Of a stretch of DNA of 64,000 bases, positions 34,516-44,678 are shown one piece after another. The DNA is from Symsagittifera roscoffensis (taxonomy: Eukaryota; Xenacoelomorpha; Acoela; Convolutidae): positions 67,549,374-67,613,373 of the forward strand of contig NC_087065.1 in assembly GCF_963678635.1 (NCBI RefSeq). The letters run 5' to 3'. A program made the position numbers and the translations under genes. Under the pieces are notes generated by a model that saw nothing but the letters and a program-made list of their open reading frames with translations, was not told the DNA's origin and made no database searches. Every line of letters begins with the position of its first letter. Position 1 is the first letter of the stretch.

Positions 34516-34620
34516 CGAAATCTACCAAAAAGTAACAAAGAAATTGTTACAAAGTCAAAACATTAACAATCAAATCAATTCACGTTTTTATGCCAGCCAC
34601 AGACTTAAAAATCGGAACAT

Positions 34621-34827
34621 TTGTTTACACCAAATTTCCAAATCCAAAAAGGAATCTCTAAAAAATTACAACCACTTCGAAAAGGACCATACCAAATAAT
34701 TTCTCAACCCACTGAAGTCACATATAAACTTACAGATTCAATTAAAAAAGAATTGTTCAACCTCGTAACAACTTATTACCCTATTACCCGAAAGAATACT
34801 TTTCACATTTTCAAAATAACATGCTGA
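34621..34827 (+). pseudogene. GPY/F-like C-terminal module of integrase
   Basis: 68 codons with KKLQPLRKGPYQIISQP and EVTYKLTD, the pattern of the GPY/F module found at the C-terminus of many Gypsy and gammaretroviral integrases. The equivalent in copy 2 is at about 11165-11050. Separated from the core by frame breaks. Confidence 0.6.
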
Positions 34828-35592
34828 AACATACGCAAAAAATTTAGTTCAAATTCAGCCAATAGAATTCGCTTAAGACAGACATCTTTAGTATCTCTAA
34901 CACCAACCTACTAGCCGACCGATATTAATCTCCAGGCATATCTATAACTATAACTTTACAACCTCCAGGTCCAAAATAGGCAACTCTCTAAAATTTGACA
35001 ACTAAAATAAAAATCACGGTAATATTACAACCCTCCCCTATCTAATTAAGTAAAGATCAACAATATTTTCCCAACTTAGACCTCAAAAACCCTCCAACCA
35101 AAAATGGCAAATTAGCCTAAAGAAGAAAAAGACCATGAACATTTAGCCTAAACTACAAATATTTCAAAAATATCCCAGATTACCCACAATAAAAACTAAA
35201 GCAAAGAAGACCCCCGAGCACGATAAAATAAACCCCCAACAATTTTTCAAGTAGCTCAACCCACTTGTCAAAAAATCAATAAATAATCCGTCCACACTTG
35301 AATTTCGTCCCAGAAAAACAACAAAAATTCGACGAACGAATCATTTCTTAAATGCTTTTCTCCTCAACAGTCGCCACTCTTACAAACTTAATCTTAAACT
35401 ATTTTCTTAAATCTTTTCTTGGTACTTAAACTTTTGATAACATTTTTTACTGAGTTTTTTGAAGCTCGTATAGTCATTTTAATAATTCCTTGCAATTTAT
35501 TTTTATTTTTGTACACCCTATTCGCAATATATTCCCATCTTTCCCAAATCTTTGACCACGTCTACAGGTACGATAATTTAAAATCTATCTAA
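34828..35592. other. pol-env spacer, copy 1
   Basis: No long ORF. Contains TTCTTAAATCTTTTCTTGG and poly-T tracts and a TCTACAG|GTACG sequence near 35566, which might act as a 3' splice site for an env message; unproven. Confidence 0.4.
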
Positions 35593-35784
35593 ATGATACG
35601 AACAATTTTTTTTATTAGAACAGATATTTATTTACTATTTTTAATTTTCACCACATTTTTAATATCCCTAATTATGACAACATTCAAATGTATGAAAAAG
35701 GCAATAGTCACATTCGCCCTAGCAACAATCCTTTTAATCCTTTTCATCGAAGATTTTTACAATAAACATAAATCTTCCCACTAA
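35593..35784 (+). CDS. Small two-segment membrane ORF
   Basis: 63 codons: a first hydrophobic segment at about residues 12-30 (YLLFLIFTTFLISLIM), a short polar loop with Lys, and a second at about 36-52 (IVTFALATILLILFI), then a charged tail. It is placed directly before env, as is the hydrophobic ORF 9863-10060 in copy 2. It may be a viroporin-like accessory protein or the env leader, cut off by a stop. No family assignment. Confidence 0.45.
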   Translation: MIRTIFFIRTDIYLLFLIFTTFLISLIMTTFKCMKKAIVTFALATILLILFIEDFYNKHKSSH

Positions 35785-35799
35785 AAAGAATCTATACAT

Positions 35800-38775
35800 C
35801 AAACTCTTTACAAAATTGCTAACCAACACCAACACAGTCTTCACCGACACCTCCCCAAGAAAACCCAACAACACCTACAACTACCCAAAACCCTCAAACA
35901 TCCACACGTAATTCATTTCAAGACAATCCATATACCTTTGAGCGACTAGCCCGCTTATCTGAACCACTAGAGCCAGTTCAGCGACAAGCATCACTAAGTG
36001 AACCAACATATAACTTGTACCCTACATTACAACAAGATTTAAACCGAATCAGACGATTTAAAACGATATTGATACTCGATACAGTGAACAATCTACAAAT
36101 ATACCTCTAAGATTAGATTGGAACACATTTGTAGCACCTCCTCCTTTATTTGGACAACATAACAAAAGCCACCGACTACACAGTTGGGCACTTAACAGAT
36201 TCCAATATAGACAAGATATCCACGAAGATATCCGAGAACACAACGTTCAAATATTTCAACAAAACAGCCTTCAATTAAAGTTTGAAATCACAGTAAAACT
36301 TGATAATATTGTACAACACCCCTACCCCTACTCGAACAACATTGTACATTGTACTCAAAAGCCGGAGCAACGACAATTACAGGATATAAATTTACAGCAA
36401 CATTTTCCGAAAAGAAAGTACATTGTTCACAAGTTTCAAACGGAAAAAAAAGAGACTTGATCACGAATCATTATACCAAAGCAATATAGAAAGACTTTTA
36501 CATCTCAATCCCGATGATTGTAAAAACGAGTTACTCAGATTGAACCTAACAAAAAACAAACACTCAGACAGAAAAATATAAATTTTCAAGTCTTTGCCGA
36601 TTCTGTACACCAGGCAGAACTTGAAAGATATCAAGGACATATTCAATTAGACGAAAAATACCCATATAATGGCGCACATGGACGTTTAACTTATGACATA
36701 CACGATAAACATTGGATACCACACATTGGAATAAATAATCCTTCAAACTGCAAAGCAGACACAAAAAATAAAGGATATCAAGAAATAATGTTTTTTGATT
36801 GGAAAATACAACTTGAAAAACAACAACTCACACGAGAGTTATCTGATAACACAATGATTTATCAAGGAATTAGATTACCTTGTAAAAACGATCAAGGATA
36901 TTGTGACCCGAAAACTAGAACCCAAGCAACAATAGTTTGGTTTCTCGAAGATACATGCACAACATTTCAAGTAGCAAAAATACACGCTCGAATGATAAAA
37001 TTTCATGAAAAATATTCCATCGAATCAATCCCATACGAATAAAGCAACCCATCTCACAAATAAAGCAATAATTTCAAAAATTCACACGATATAGAAAATA
37101 AATTAACACGTTTTCAAATATATCAAGAAACAGAATTCGCTTGTAAATATGCAAACCCACTCCACAAAACGCAATATTCAGAAATACTTGTCGAATACGA
37201 CAAGGTTTCGACATGATCACTGGAAAAGTTAAGTTTGACCCGTGTGCAACCGGTCATCATAAAAACGACGGCACACCCTACGTCCCAGTCAACTTCTATA
37301 AGTATAATGGTCAACCTGGTGGAAAACTACAACCATCCGATAGTAAAAGCACACGTTTACAGGAATTAACACTTATGAATAATACATATTTTGGAAACAT
37401 ACATTACGATATTCACTTAGACATGAAATTAGACTACACATTAGTAGAATGTCTAAAGTTTCAAGAAATGTCTCAAGTTACAATGTTTCAAGAAATGTCA
37501 CTCTCCGAATTAGAAACACTTCATCAACTATACGAACTAGAAAGAACACAAATTTTACAATCACTAGCACTAGCAGTTTTAAAAATGCCCTATGCAGGAT
37601 ATTTATTATCAGGAAATAGATCAAATTTTCTTTTTTACGAAGGAAACATATTATGGTTTTATACTTGTACTAAAAAAGTATCACCTTTATATGTTTTTGA
37701 AGATAAACGTTGTTATAAAAGAATCCCCATATTCTACAAAAATAAATTACATTTTGTCGATACACTTTCAAGACGTACATATTTTTGGGATACCGCAGTC
37801 CCATGTGGATCAGAAAATAGCTACAATGTCGTACAATTAAACCCTGACGAAGATAAATACTATCTACTCACACCATACCCTACACTAATGCAACCACTGA
37901 AAAAATGTTCACCAGAAAATATTCGAGCTATCGCTCGTAACCCAAACATTGGTTTACAATCAATTGGAATATACTCCAAATCTGATATACAACATCACAT
38001 TAGAACACAACAATTTCAGGAATTATTAACACAAATGGACATAATACAACGACAATCAATAGACTAAAATTTAAGAAAACTTGCCGAAGCCGCAGGATTT
38101 GCAGACATCTACACACAAGATTACAGTGGATATTTTAAGGATATTAAAGATTACATATACTTGAACGGTGAAAAATACAGACCCCAAGATATTTCACCAA
38201 TAAATATTTTTAGCTTTGTAACACTAAAAAATGAAATTCTCGCCTTTCTAGGATGGCTCTATTACATCTTAGAAAAATTGACTATTTTATACGCTATGTT
38301 TAATTTTATTGGATTTCTTTTCTCACTACTAAAAGGAATCTATAATACATGTGCTATACACACTCAAGTAAACCGCCAAGCACGCGTAGCACGCATATTA
38401 TTTGCAGGATTTCTTGGAATATTTTCATCATCAATAAGTAAAACACTTTTAGATGCACAAATCAAAAAATATAACACAATATTAGCCACATCACCAAATA
38501 CATACGACGAAGAACATAATAATGTAGGCACAGCACCTACAGCACCACAATTAACAACCCTACCACATAATCACCCACTATCATTAGTTCCCCGAAATTT
38601 TCGAAACTTAGCAATCACAAATAACCCGAATTTCAGACAAAATTTAACACAAAGCCCCATTCAACACATAACGACAAATCATTCACAAGATAATAATACA
38701 TATGAACAAATTATTGAACAGCCCCATACCACCACTTTTCAGTCTCAACATAATCATTTTTTTAGTCCACGATGA
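35800..38775 (+). pseudogene. Env-like class glycoprotein, copy 1
   Basis: About 990 codons in several frames. The N-terminal part (35890-36330, with RLDWNTFVAPPPLFGQH) also occurs in copy 2. A Cys-rich ectodomain follows: ORF 36788-37042 has LPCKNDQGYC and TIVWFLEDTC. ORF 37213-38067 has GNILWFYTC, then CYKRIPIFY, LHFVDTLSR, TAVPC and YYLLTPYPTLMQP. A single stop at 38065-38067 precedes an open continuation to 38775 with a hydrophobic anchor (FLGWLYYILEKLTILYAMFN; second segment ILFAGFLGIFSSS) and a polar tail. The spacing of the Cys/Trp and Phe-Val-Asp motifs resembles chuvirus-like glycoproteins; this is tentative. Gaps between frames: stops near 36110, 37040 and 37215. Confidence 0.65.
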
Positions 38776-39449
38776 GCCGACAAATTGGAGCCCTCCATCG
38801 CTCAAATTCCCACCCAGCCAACCTCCAAAACCCCATCCCAGTTATTCCACTTTTCGCTTTCCCGCCAACCGATTCCCCAGTCATTAATATACCATCAAGC
38901 ACGAATTCAAACACTAACTCAGATATTTCAGTTTTTCATACTATCTCACAGTTTAACAACCCCGACATCGAAACTTCCGACGAATTCGCCAACTCCGAAC
39001 CAACTAACTCTACCCATACCCAGACCTCTTCCTCAGTTTTTTCACAAACCCCCTTTCAACCTATCCAAACCAGTCAACCACTCCCATCCCTTTCAACTCC
39101 TTCCTCTTATGCTTCCCAAGTAACCCCAACCTATTCCCCATTCACTTCTGAAAGATCCAATAATAACTCCCCAGATACTATCCAAATCTCCGAAGAGCTA
39201 CATAATTTCATTACACTACAACAACAATTAACATACCCACACCCTCTTAACATTCACCACTTGTCATCCACAGCAACATCATCAAATCCGCCAACGCCTA
39301 CACCGCTATCAGATTATACCCCATCATTAGCCCAATCATCCACATCACCTGAAACATCCACTAGTGCTAACCGAAAATACCGCACTTTCAAACGAAAAAT
39401 CCCAAACCACCCCTTTACAGTCAAACCGGAACAGCTAAAGAATATATAA
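38772..39449 (+). CDS. Pro/Ser/Thr-rich ORF overlapping the env stop
   Basis: 225 codons, intact. Its ATG shares the ATGA with the env stop TGA at 38773-38775, and the same arrangement is seen in copy 2 near 6655. The sequence is almost wholly Ser, Thr, Pro, Asn and Gln (SQPLPSLSTPSSYASQVTP and similar), with a basic C-terminus (KYRTFKRKIPNHPF). Mucin-like or disordered; no signal peptide is seen. Translation by termination-reinitiation or frameshift from env is possible. The 38785-39123 and 38702-38887 frames overlapping it are not conserved. Confidence 0.55.
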   Translation: MSRQIGALHRSNSHPANLQNPIPVIPLFAFPPTDSPVINIPSSTNSNTNSDISVFHTISQFNNPDIETSDEFANSEPTNSTHTQTSSSVFSQTPFQPIQTSQPLPSLSTPSSYASQVTPTYSPFTSERSNNNSPDTIQISEELHNFITLQQQLTYPHPLNIHHLSSTATSSNPPTPTPLSDYTPSLAQSSTSPETSTSANRKYRTFKRKIPNHPFTVKPEQLKNI

Positions 39450-40613
39450 ATCACCCAGATCACACGAATACAAGGAACTACCGTAATATCACCTTACCCT
39501 CATTTCCACAATACACCTTAAATACATCTACCATCACTACTAATGACACAAGAAATTTTTTTGATGAGCACGTTTTAATGCCAACACTCCCTTGGACCAC
39601 GTATTATCACTACACTAACCCTCTTTCTATACAACTTAACAAAACACATGGATAATGAAAAAGCAAAAATCTAGTGTACAAACTCACAACACCACTAACA
39701 CCTCGACAATTTACGTATGTAGGATTTAAAAAGCTACTAAAAACATTCACTGCACCCCGAGCTTACGATTTTACAATCGAATAATACGATAACAACATCA
39801 TACGCCCTAACAAAGATCAATTTTAGATGACGATCGCTTTGCAAACCCGCAACTAATAGAAAGTTTTTTTATCCTAACACCATACATTTTCACACTTAGC
39901 ATATTTGATAAAAAGCATGATCATATAATTTCTGAAGCACTCAATGACACCCAAGCATACGAAAGTTTCTATGAAAAAATTCAGTTATTTTCACTAACCT
40001 TTCACTTTCTTTCACCACAGGAACGAGATTTGCACTGTTCACATGACATCATGTTACGCACTAAACAAACCCATATATACACTTATTATCGTTTTATACA
40101 AAATCATTTTGATTTACACACACCATCACGAAAACCCTATCATCGCTATCAGTTTATTAACTCAAAATACACATCACCATTTTTTCTCAATTTCTAATAT
40201 TGCATAAAAATACTAACCTCCACGGCATCCTCCGTAACTACGATCTCATTACACAAATGTATATATTCTGTCCCATCACAAAGATCTTCCAAGACAAAGA
40301 ATCAAGACCCTTCATCATCCCGCATGAATTCATCAAACCTATTGAAATCCCCATATTAGAATTTATTCACAATACTAAATATAATCACAAACTTTACAAC
40401 CTAATCCAAAACACACCTCAAGAGTTCGCAGTAGGCACCGAAGAACTAAACACTAACCACGCATTTCAATTGCTTTGGCCACTGCTACAAACTAAAAATT
40501 TCTTTCGCATACTAGCTAATTTATTAACAACATCCGAATTAATTCAAGAAATCTTCCCCCATGGATTTTTCCCCGACGACTACGGTAGGTATAATTACAA
40601 TATATTCAATTAA
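39450..40613 (+). pseudogene. 3' accessory ORF, copy 1
   Basis: Starts near 39578 (MPTLPWTTYYHYTNPLS), with stops near 39655, 39783 and 39822. It continues in other frames through 39890-40195 (LTFHFLSPQERDLHC-type translation) to an intact 137-codon ORF 40200-40613 with HGILRNYDLITQMYIFCP and ILEFIHNTKYNHKLY. Both ends match copy 2 (5941-5648 and about 5300-4985). No domain recognised. It is a conserved late gene of this family. Confidence 0.55.
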
Positions 40614-41785
40614 TAAATTCAAATTGTACTAATCATTTTTTATATAAATGTTTAAAATTTTCTTTTAGTCTTCTCACCATCATCACCTACAAAATACAGA
40701 AAAAGAAAAATAAAAATCCAAACTTGTTAATTTATAAAATAATTTTAGTAATCTCTTTTGCTAAAACTCAATTGCTACAACTATTTTACCTTACTAAAGC
40801 TTTCGCAATGAATAATGTAGTAAAATTAACAGCAAATGTAGTAATTTAATCTATAAATTATTTCCTCAAGAAGCAGTAAAATTAAATACGCTGAAAATTT
40901 ATAACTTAAAATTTCCCCAAATGCAGTAAATTTCAAATTCTCAAGCAACAAATTCAATAAAATGAGAAAGCAGTACTAACCTTTTCTGTGTTTCAACTCA
41001 TTCGCACAAGAATTCTATGCACACTCGCACAGCTCGCCCACGAACAATTATTTAAAATAATTATTTTATGTTTCAAGTTTTCAATAACAACAACTCAAAC
41101 TAACGATAACAAGTTTCCAACTTTCCTTTAACCCGGTTAGAATGGAGTTATACACTAATTCAAACTAACTAACGCAGCTTTACTAAACACCACAAATCAT
41201 AAAATAACAGCATGACTAAGAAAAGAAAACCAACGGTACGCAAACCGGAATAACCCAGTTAAAAACTGGATAATATATTCTTTTGAAGACTATTACAAAG
41301 TCTAAGAAAGAAATAATAAAACACAAAAAAGTCGAAAGACAAACCCAAACCAAAAACAATTTGATTTTTGAAAAAAGGACACAACCAAAAGTAACATAAG
41401 AAACACCAGAAAAAAACCAACATAAATGGTTATCACAAAACAGGACCCCTCAAAGGAACAGCACGAAAACATACTCCCTTTCCTGGCCTAACCCACCAGA
41501 GAGGACGTCCTGAGCATGCTTATAGCCGGCCTAACCCACCGCGCTACACCCACGCTTTGTGACCACAGTACTATTTTTAATAAGAGGTACTCAACGGTGA
41601 GTAATTCTTCAAAATAACTGAACTAAAATAAAAAGCTTTTGTGAAAACAACTAACTAAGATCATAACTAAAAACCAAATTAACAAAAAATTATAAATATA
41701 AATCATAATATGCATCACATAGATCATCCACAACAAAGACGAATATCCAAAGACTAGACGATCCCATCACAATTTGAACGAAAGA
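40614..41785. other. 3' noncoding region of copy 1
   Basis: A-rich, no ORF of note. Matches copy 2 down to about 4310 (equal to about 41265). GGCCTAACCCACC is repeated at about 41484 and 41549, flanking a GC-richer block. Confidence 0.45.
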
Positions 41786-42290
41786 ATGGCTAAAACACAA
41801 CCGACATGCCGCCCACAATCGCGACTCAAAGGATTTGAGGTACGACTTGACTTCGCAGAAAAGGACTTCATTGAACCTGACCAATGACCACCTCGATGCT
41901 CAAGTATACGCACAGATCCGAGTTACAAGGCATTCTTTCCAAACACGGACTTCACGCCATTCCCAAACGAGGCTGAACACAAACAGTTCTCCACAAATGC
42001 AAACCAAACTGACATAGCAAAGCATTTTGGATTTTGGAATCTGAACGATTTCATTGGGGATCGCATTCGTTGTCGAAGGACAAGAAGATAACTTCCTGTC
42101 AATCAATCCAGCGTTTTGGAACGTTTCTCTCGAAGATAAATTTTGTCGATAATTCTAGTTTCCTGGACCTCTCTTCTCCAAGTAACAAGATTAAGAAAAT
42201 GATGTTCACCAAATACCAACGTTCATCATCCATCCTTCAATTGCAGAATAAAAGAGATAAAACTCAAAAACTCTGTAAACCTCGGATGGG
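41786..42290 (+). pseudogene. Gene-like segment before the 3' LTR, different composition
   Basis: An ATG at 41786 opens 33 codons (MAKTQPTCRPQSRLKGFEVR, then LDFAEKDFIEPDQ) to a TGA at 41885, after which the same frame is open for 67 more codons to TAA 42089, with KAFFPNTDFTPFPNEAE and AKHFGFWNLNDFIG. A neighbouring frame then carries NFLSINPAFWNVSLEDKF (about 42090-42145). The last part (42130-42290) is open in a third frame. Base use is much less A-rich and G-poor than the rest of the element. Not found in copy 2. It looks like an accessory or captured coding segment; function unknown. Confidence 0.45.
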
Positions 42291-42682
42291 TGGAACCTGA
42301 TCTAAACTACATTTTATTATTTATAATTTAGACATTTAACCACTGTAAAATATTCAATATTAACCAATCACAATCCATCCAACTAACAACCCACTTATTT
42401 GTATACGTGGTATTTGAAGAGAGATTTGAATTTAACTTTGAAATTAGTTGCCTCTCCTCGAGATATTCAACAGCCGCAATAAACCAGTCTACTCTAGATC
42501 TATTGAGCCTAGCAGAGACTAGTTAAACAACCTGAGACTAGTAGATATAAGAGTAAGATTAGGATCGGTTTTAGACTAAGAAGTTGCACGAATCTATCCT
42601 GCCGAAAATAAGATAGCGTGACGAGCAGACGATGTACCCTATCCAAAATTACTCTAAGAGTTAGAACCCCAAACCTAACTCA
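42291..42682 (+). repeat. 3' LTR of copy 1
   Basis: 392 bp, TGGAACC...CTAACTCA. Preceded by CCTCGGATGGG, a weak polypurine tract. The 28-bp hairpin of the 5' LTR is replaced by an unrelated short stretch (about 42400-42416). Confidence 0.9.
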
Positions 42683-44020
42683 AAAGCGTCATGAGAAATA
42701 AATGCTTAACAGCCACAAAAAGTCGAGTACAATGGAATTTGTTTTGGAAGTTGACCGGTAGGTGTAGCAAAAACTTGCTTTGCATCGCTCAGCAGTGGTT
42801 AAAATCGACAGAAGGGTGTTAGCGAGTAAATCAGCGTACGCCATCAGTGGTGCTAGGGATTTTAGCAGACCGTTTTTTGAGCAGAACGGTTTTTTTTTAG
42901 CAGACTCAGAACAATTAAAAAGTGTGATAGCTAACTTCAAACGCAGCATTGGTGATTAACGACCGCTTGCTCCGTTATGTTTCAATTCAACACGAGTGTT
43001 ATTGTGCGTCTAACTATTTGTTTTGCCGCAAATTCAGACTGTTGTGTTTTTGAAGTTGATAGTTTTGTTGACAACTCATGAGATAATTGACTTAATTGGG
43101 GAAACTTGGCCCCAGACTGAGCACCTTTTTGAATCTGTCAATAAATCATCCATCACTTTTTCACGTTGGTCTGCTAAAAGACTCATTTTCCACTTTTTAT
43201 GCTTAAAGATTGGTCTGCTAAACGATCGGTCCCCGCCATCAGTGTTTGTCGAACAAAATTATTTCTTTTGATAAATAATTCAAAACGATATAAGCACAAG
43301 CGCGTGAAAGTGATATCACATTTTTGAAAAAAAAAAATGTTTGATCAGCTAAAAGATTTTCAACAAATGATTCACCCTATATATAATTGAAATATTATGC
43401 CTGGATAAACACTTGAAACATGAAACACTCAAAAATGATTTCAAGGCAAACGCATCCCGCACGCATTGAGAAAAGTGAAAACAAATCGACTTTAATGGAT
43501 TTTCGTGGTCTATAATGTTGTAAATATAATCGATTCCCATGTTACGTGCAGACAACAAAATTGGACTAAAATGGGTTTAAATCCCTTTTTTTCGCCAAAA
43601 AAAGTGCATTATAACAAGTTTGGAATCCATTATGATGGATTTTATAATAAGTAGGAAATCACATTAAAATGGATTTTTTTTGATTTCATTTTGGTTTTGC
43701 GCGTCGTGCAAAATTTTGCAAGAGTTTCAGCATTTATCAAGTGAGTCATGCGGAAAAGAGATATCTCATTCACGTTTTCAACGTTACCCAACTTGTCATC
43801 ATCTTCAATTATAATTCTTGCTGATCTAATGACTGAGATATGTGGGTCACTTTGATTCTGGACCAACAAACTATCGGGATTGATCAATTAGAAAAAAAAT
43901 AAGATAAATGACAAACTTTCAGTTATAGAAAAAACGACGGAATCCTTTTGTGTGGGAAAGATTATTTATCCAAACAATTTTGGCGTCCAAATCAAACCGC
44001 AAATAAATTAACAGAATGAC
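42683..44020. repeat. Tandem duplication, unit 2, right part
   Basis: Continues exactly where unit 2 was cut at 24777: CAAAAGCGTCATGAGAAATAAATGC matches 22452-22475. Colinear with 22455-23473, except for about 310 extra bp at 43458-43766. Confidence 0.85.
42842..43244. mobile_element. MITE-like element, copy in duplication unit 2
   Basis: Direct repeats CATCAGTG at 42842-42849 and 43237-43244. Inner inverted motif TTTAGCAGACC / GGTCTGCTAAA, better preserved here than in 22613-23013. No coding capacity. Confidence 0.5.
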
Positions 44021-44550
44021 CACAAAATCATTTTTTTGAGTATTAGTGATTTGATTTGATTTAGTGGCATTCTTTCAAAAATTAAATCGCGCTTTGAACC
44101 AGTTGTCTGTTAACGCGTGGTGTAAGGAGCAATCAAAAATTTTTCAATAGTTAATTCGCGCTTTGAATCAGTTTTCTATTAACGACTGGTGTAAGTGCCA
44201 ATCAAGTTAAATCAGAAATTGCGAATTAACGCAAACGGACTGTTCCAAATATTATACTTCTATAATAGAAGTATATTATTTGGAACAGTCCATTTGCGTT
44301 AATTCACAATTTCTGATTTAGCTTTGATTTAGCTTTACACCACGCGTTAATAGAAAACTGAATCAAAGCGCGACTTAATTATTGAAAAATTGCGAGTAAA
44401 TCAAATTAAATCAGTAAAAATCAAAAAATGATTTGTGATCATTCTGTTAATTTATTGGCGGTTTGATTTGGGCGGAAAATGGTTTGGATAAATAATCTTT
44501 CCCACGCACAAGGATTTATTTCCCTCCTTTTCTCTATAACTCGGAATTGT
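43922..44550. repeat. Large imperfect palindrome
   Basis: Sequence from about 43922 to 44263 is repeated in reverse complement from 44265 to about 44550. The centre is a perfect TATACTTCTAT-A-ATAGAAGTATA. Matching outer blocks include GGGAAAGATTATTTATCC and its complement GGATAAATAATCTTTCCC at about 44492-44509. The left arm has an extra roughly 65-bp tandem copy of a TCGCGCTTTGAA...GTGTAAG block, so the arms differ in length. The outer part of each arm is duplication-unit sequence. Confidence 0.75.
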
Positions 44551-44568
44551 TGTTGACTGTTTTAACAA

Positions 44569-44678
44569 AATTTTGCCTGCGGCGCAGAAACTTTGGCCAA
44601 AACAGGGACTAAACCGAGCTTAGGGAGAGCTCGAAAATCAATTCGGTCAACCTTAAAAAAATCCTAGATCCGCCTCTG
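44569..44678. mobile_element. 3' fragment of hAT-type MITE
   Basis: ATTTTGCCTGCGGCGCAGAA through AATCCTAGATCCGCCTCTG matches the right part of the element at 49463-49879. The left end is missing. Confidence 0.65.

Larger units (their letters stand above)
24778..42682 (+). mobile_element. Large Gypsy family, copy 1: complete 17.9-kb LTR element
   Basis: Bounded by LTRs of 408 and 392 bp (24778-25185, 42291-42682) that begin TGGAACCTGATCT and end AACTCA. Flanks AAAA (left) and AAAG (right) match the intact target AAGGACTCAAAAGTGTC retained in duplication unit 1, consistent with a 4-bp target duplication with one change. Order: leader ORF, ORFs A, B and C/gag, PR, RT, RNase H, integrase, GPY/F, small membrane ORF, env-like, Pro/Ser/Thr ORF, 3' ORF, gene-like segment, LTR. 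pol order and motifs are Ty3/Gypsy. Most genes carry stops or frameshifts. At about 18 kb it is two to three times the usual Gypsy length. Confidence 0.9.
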
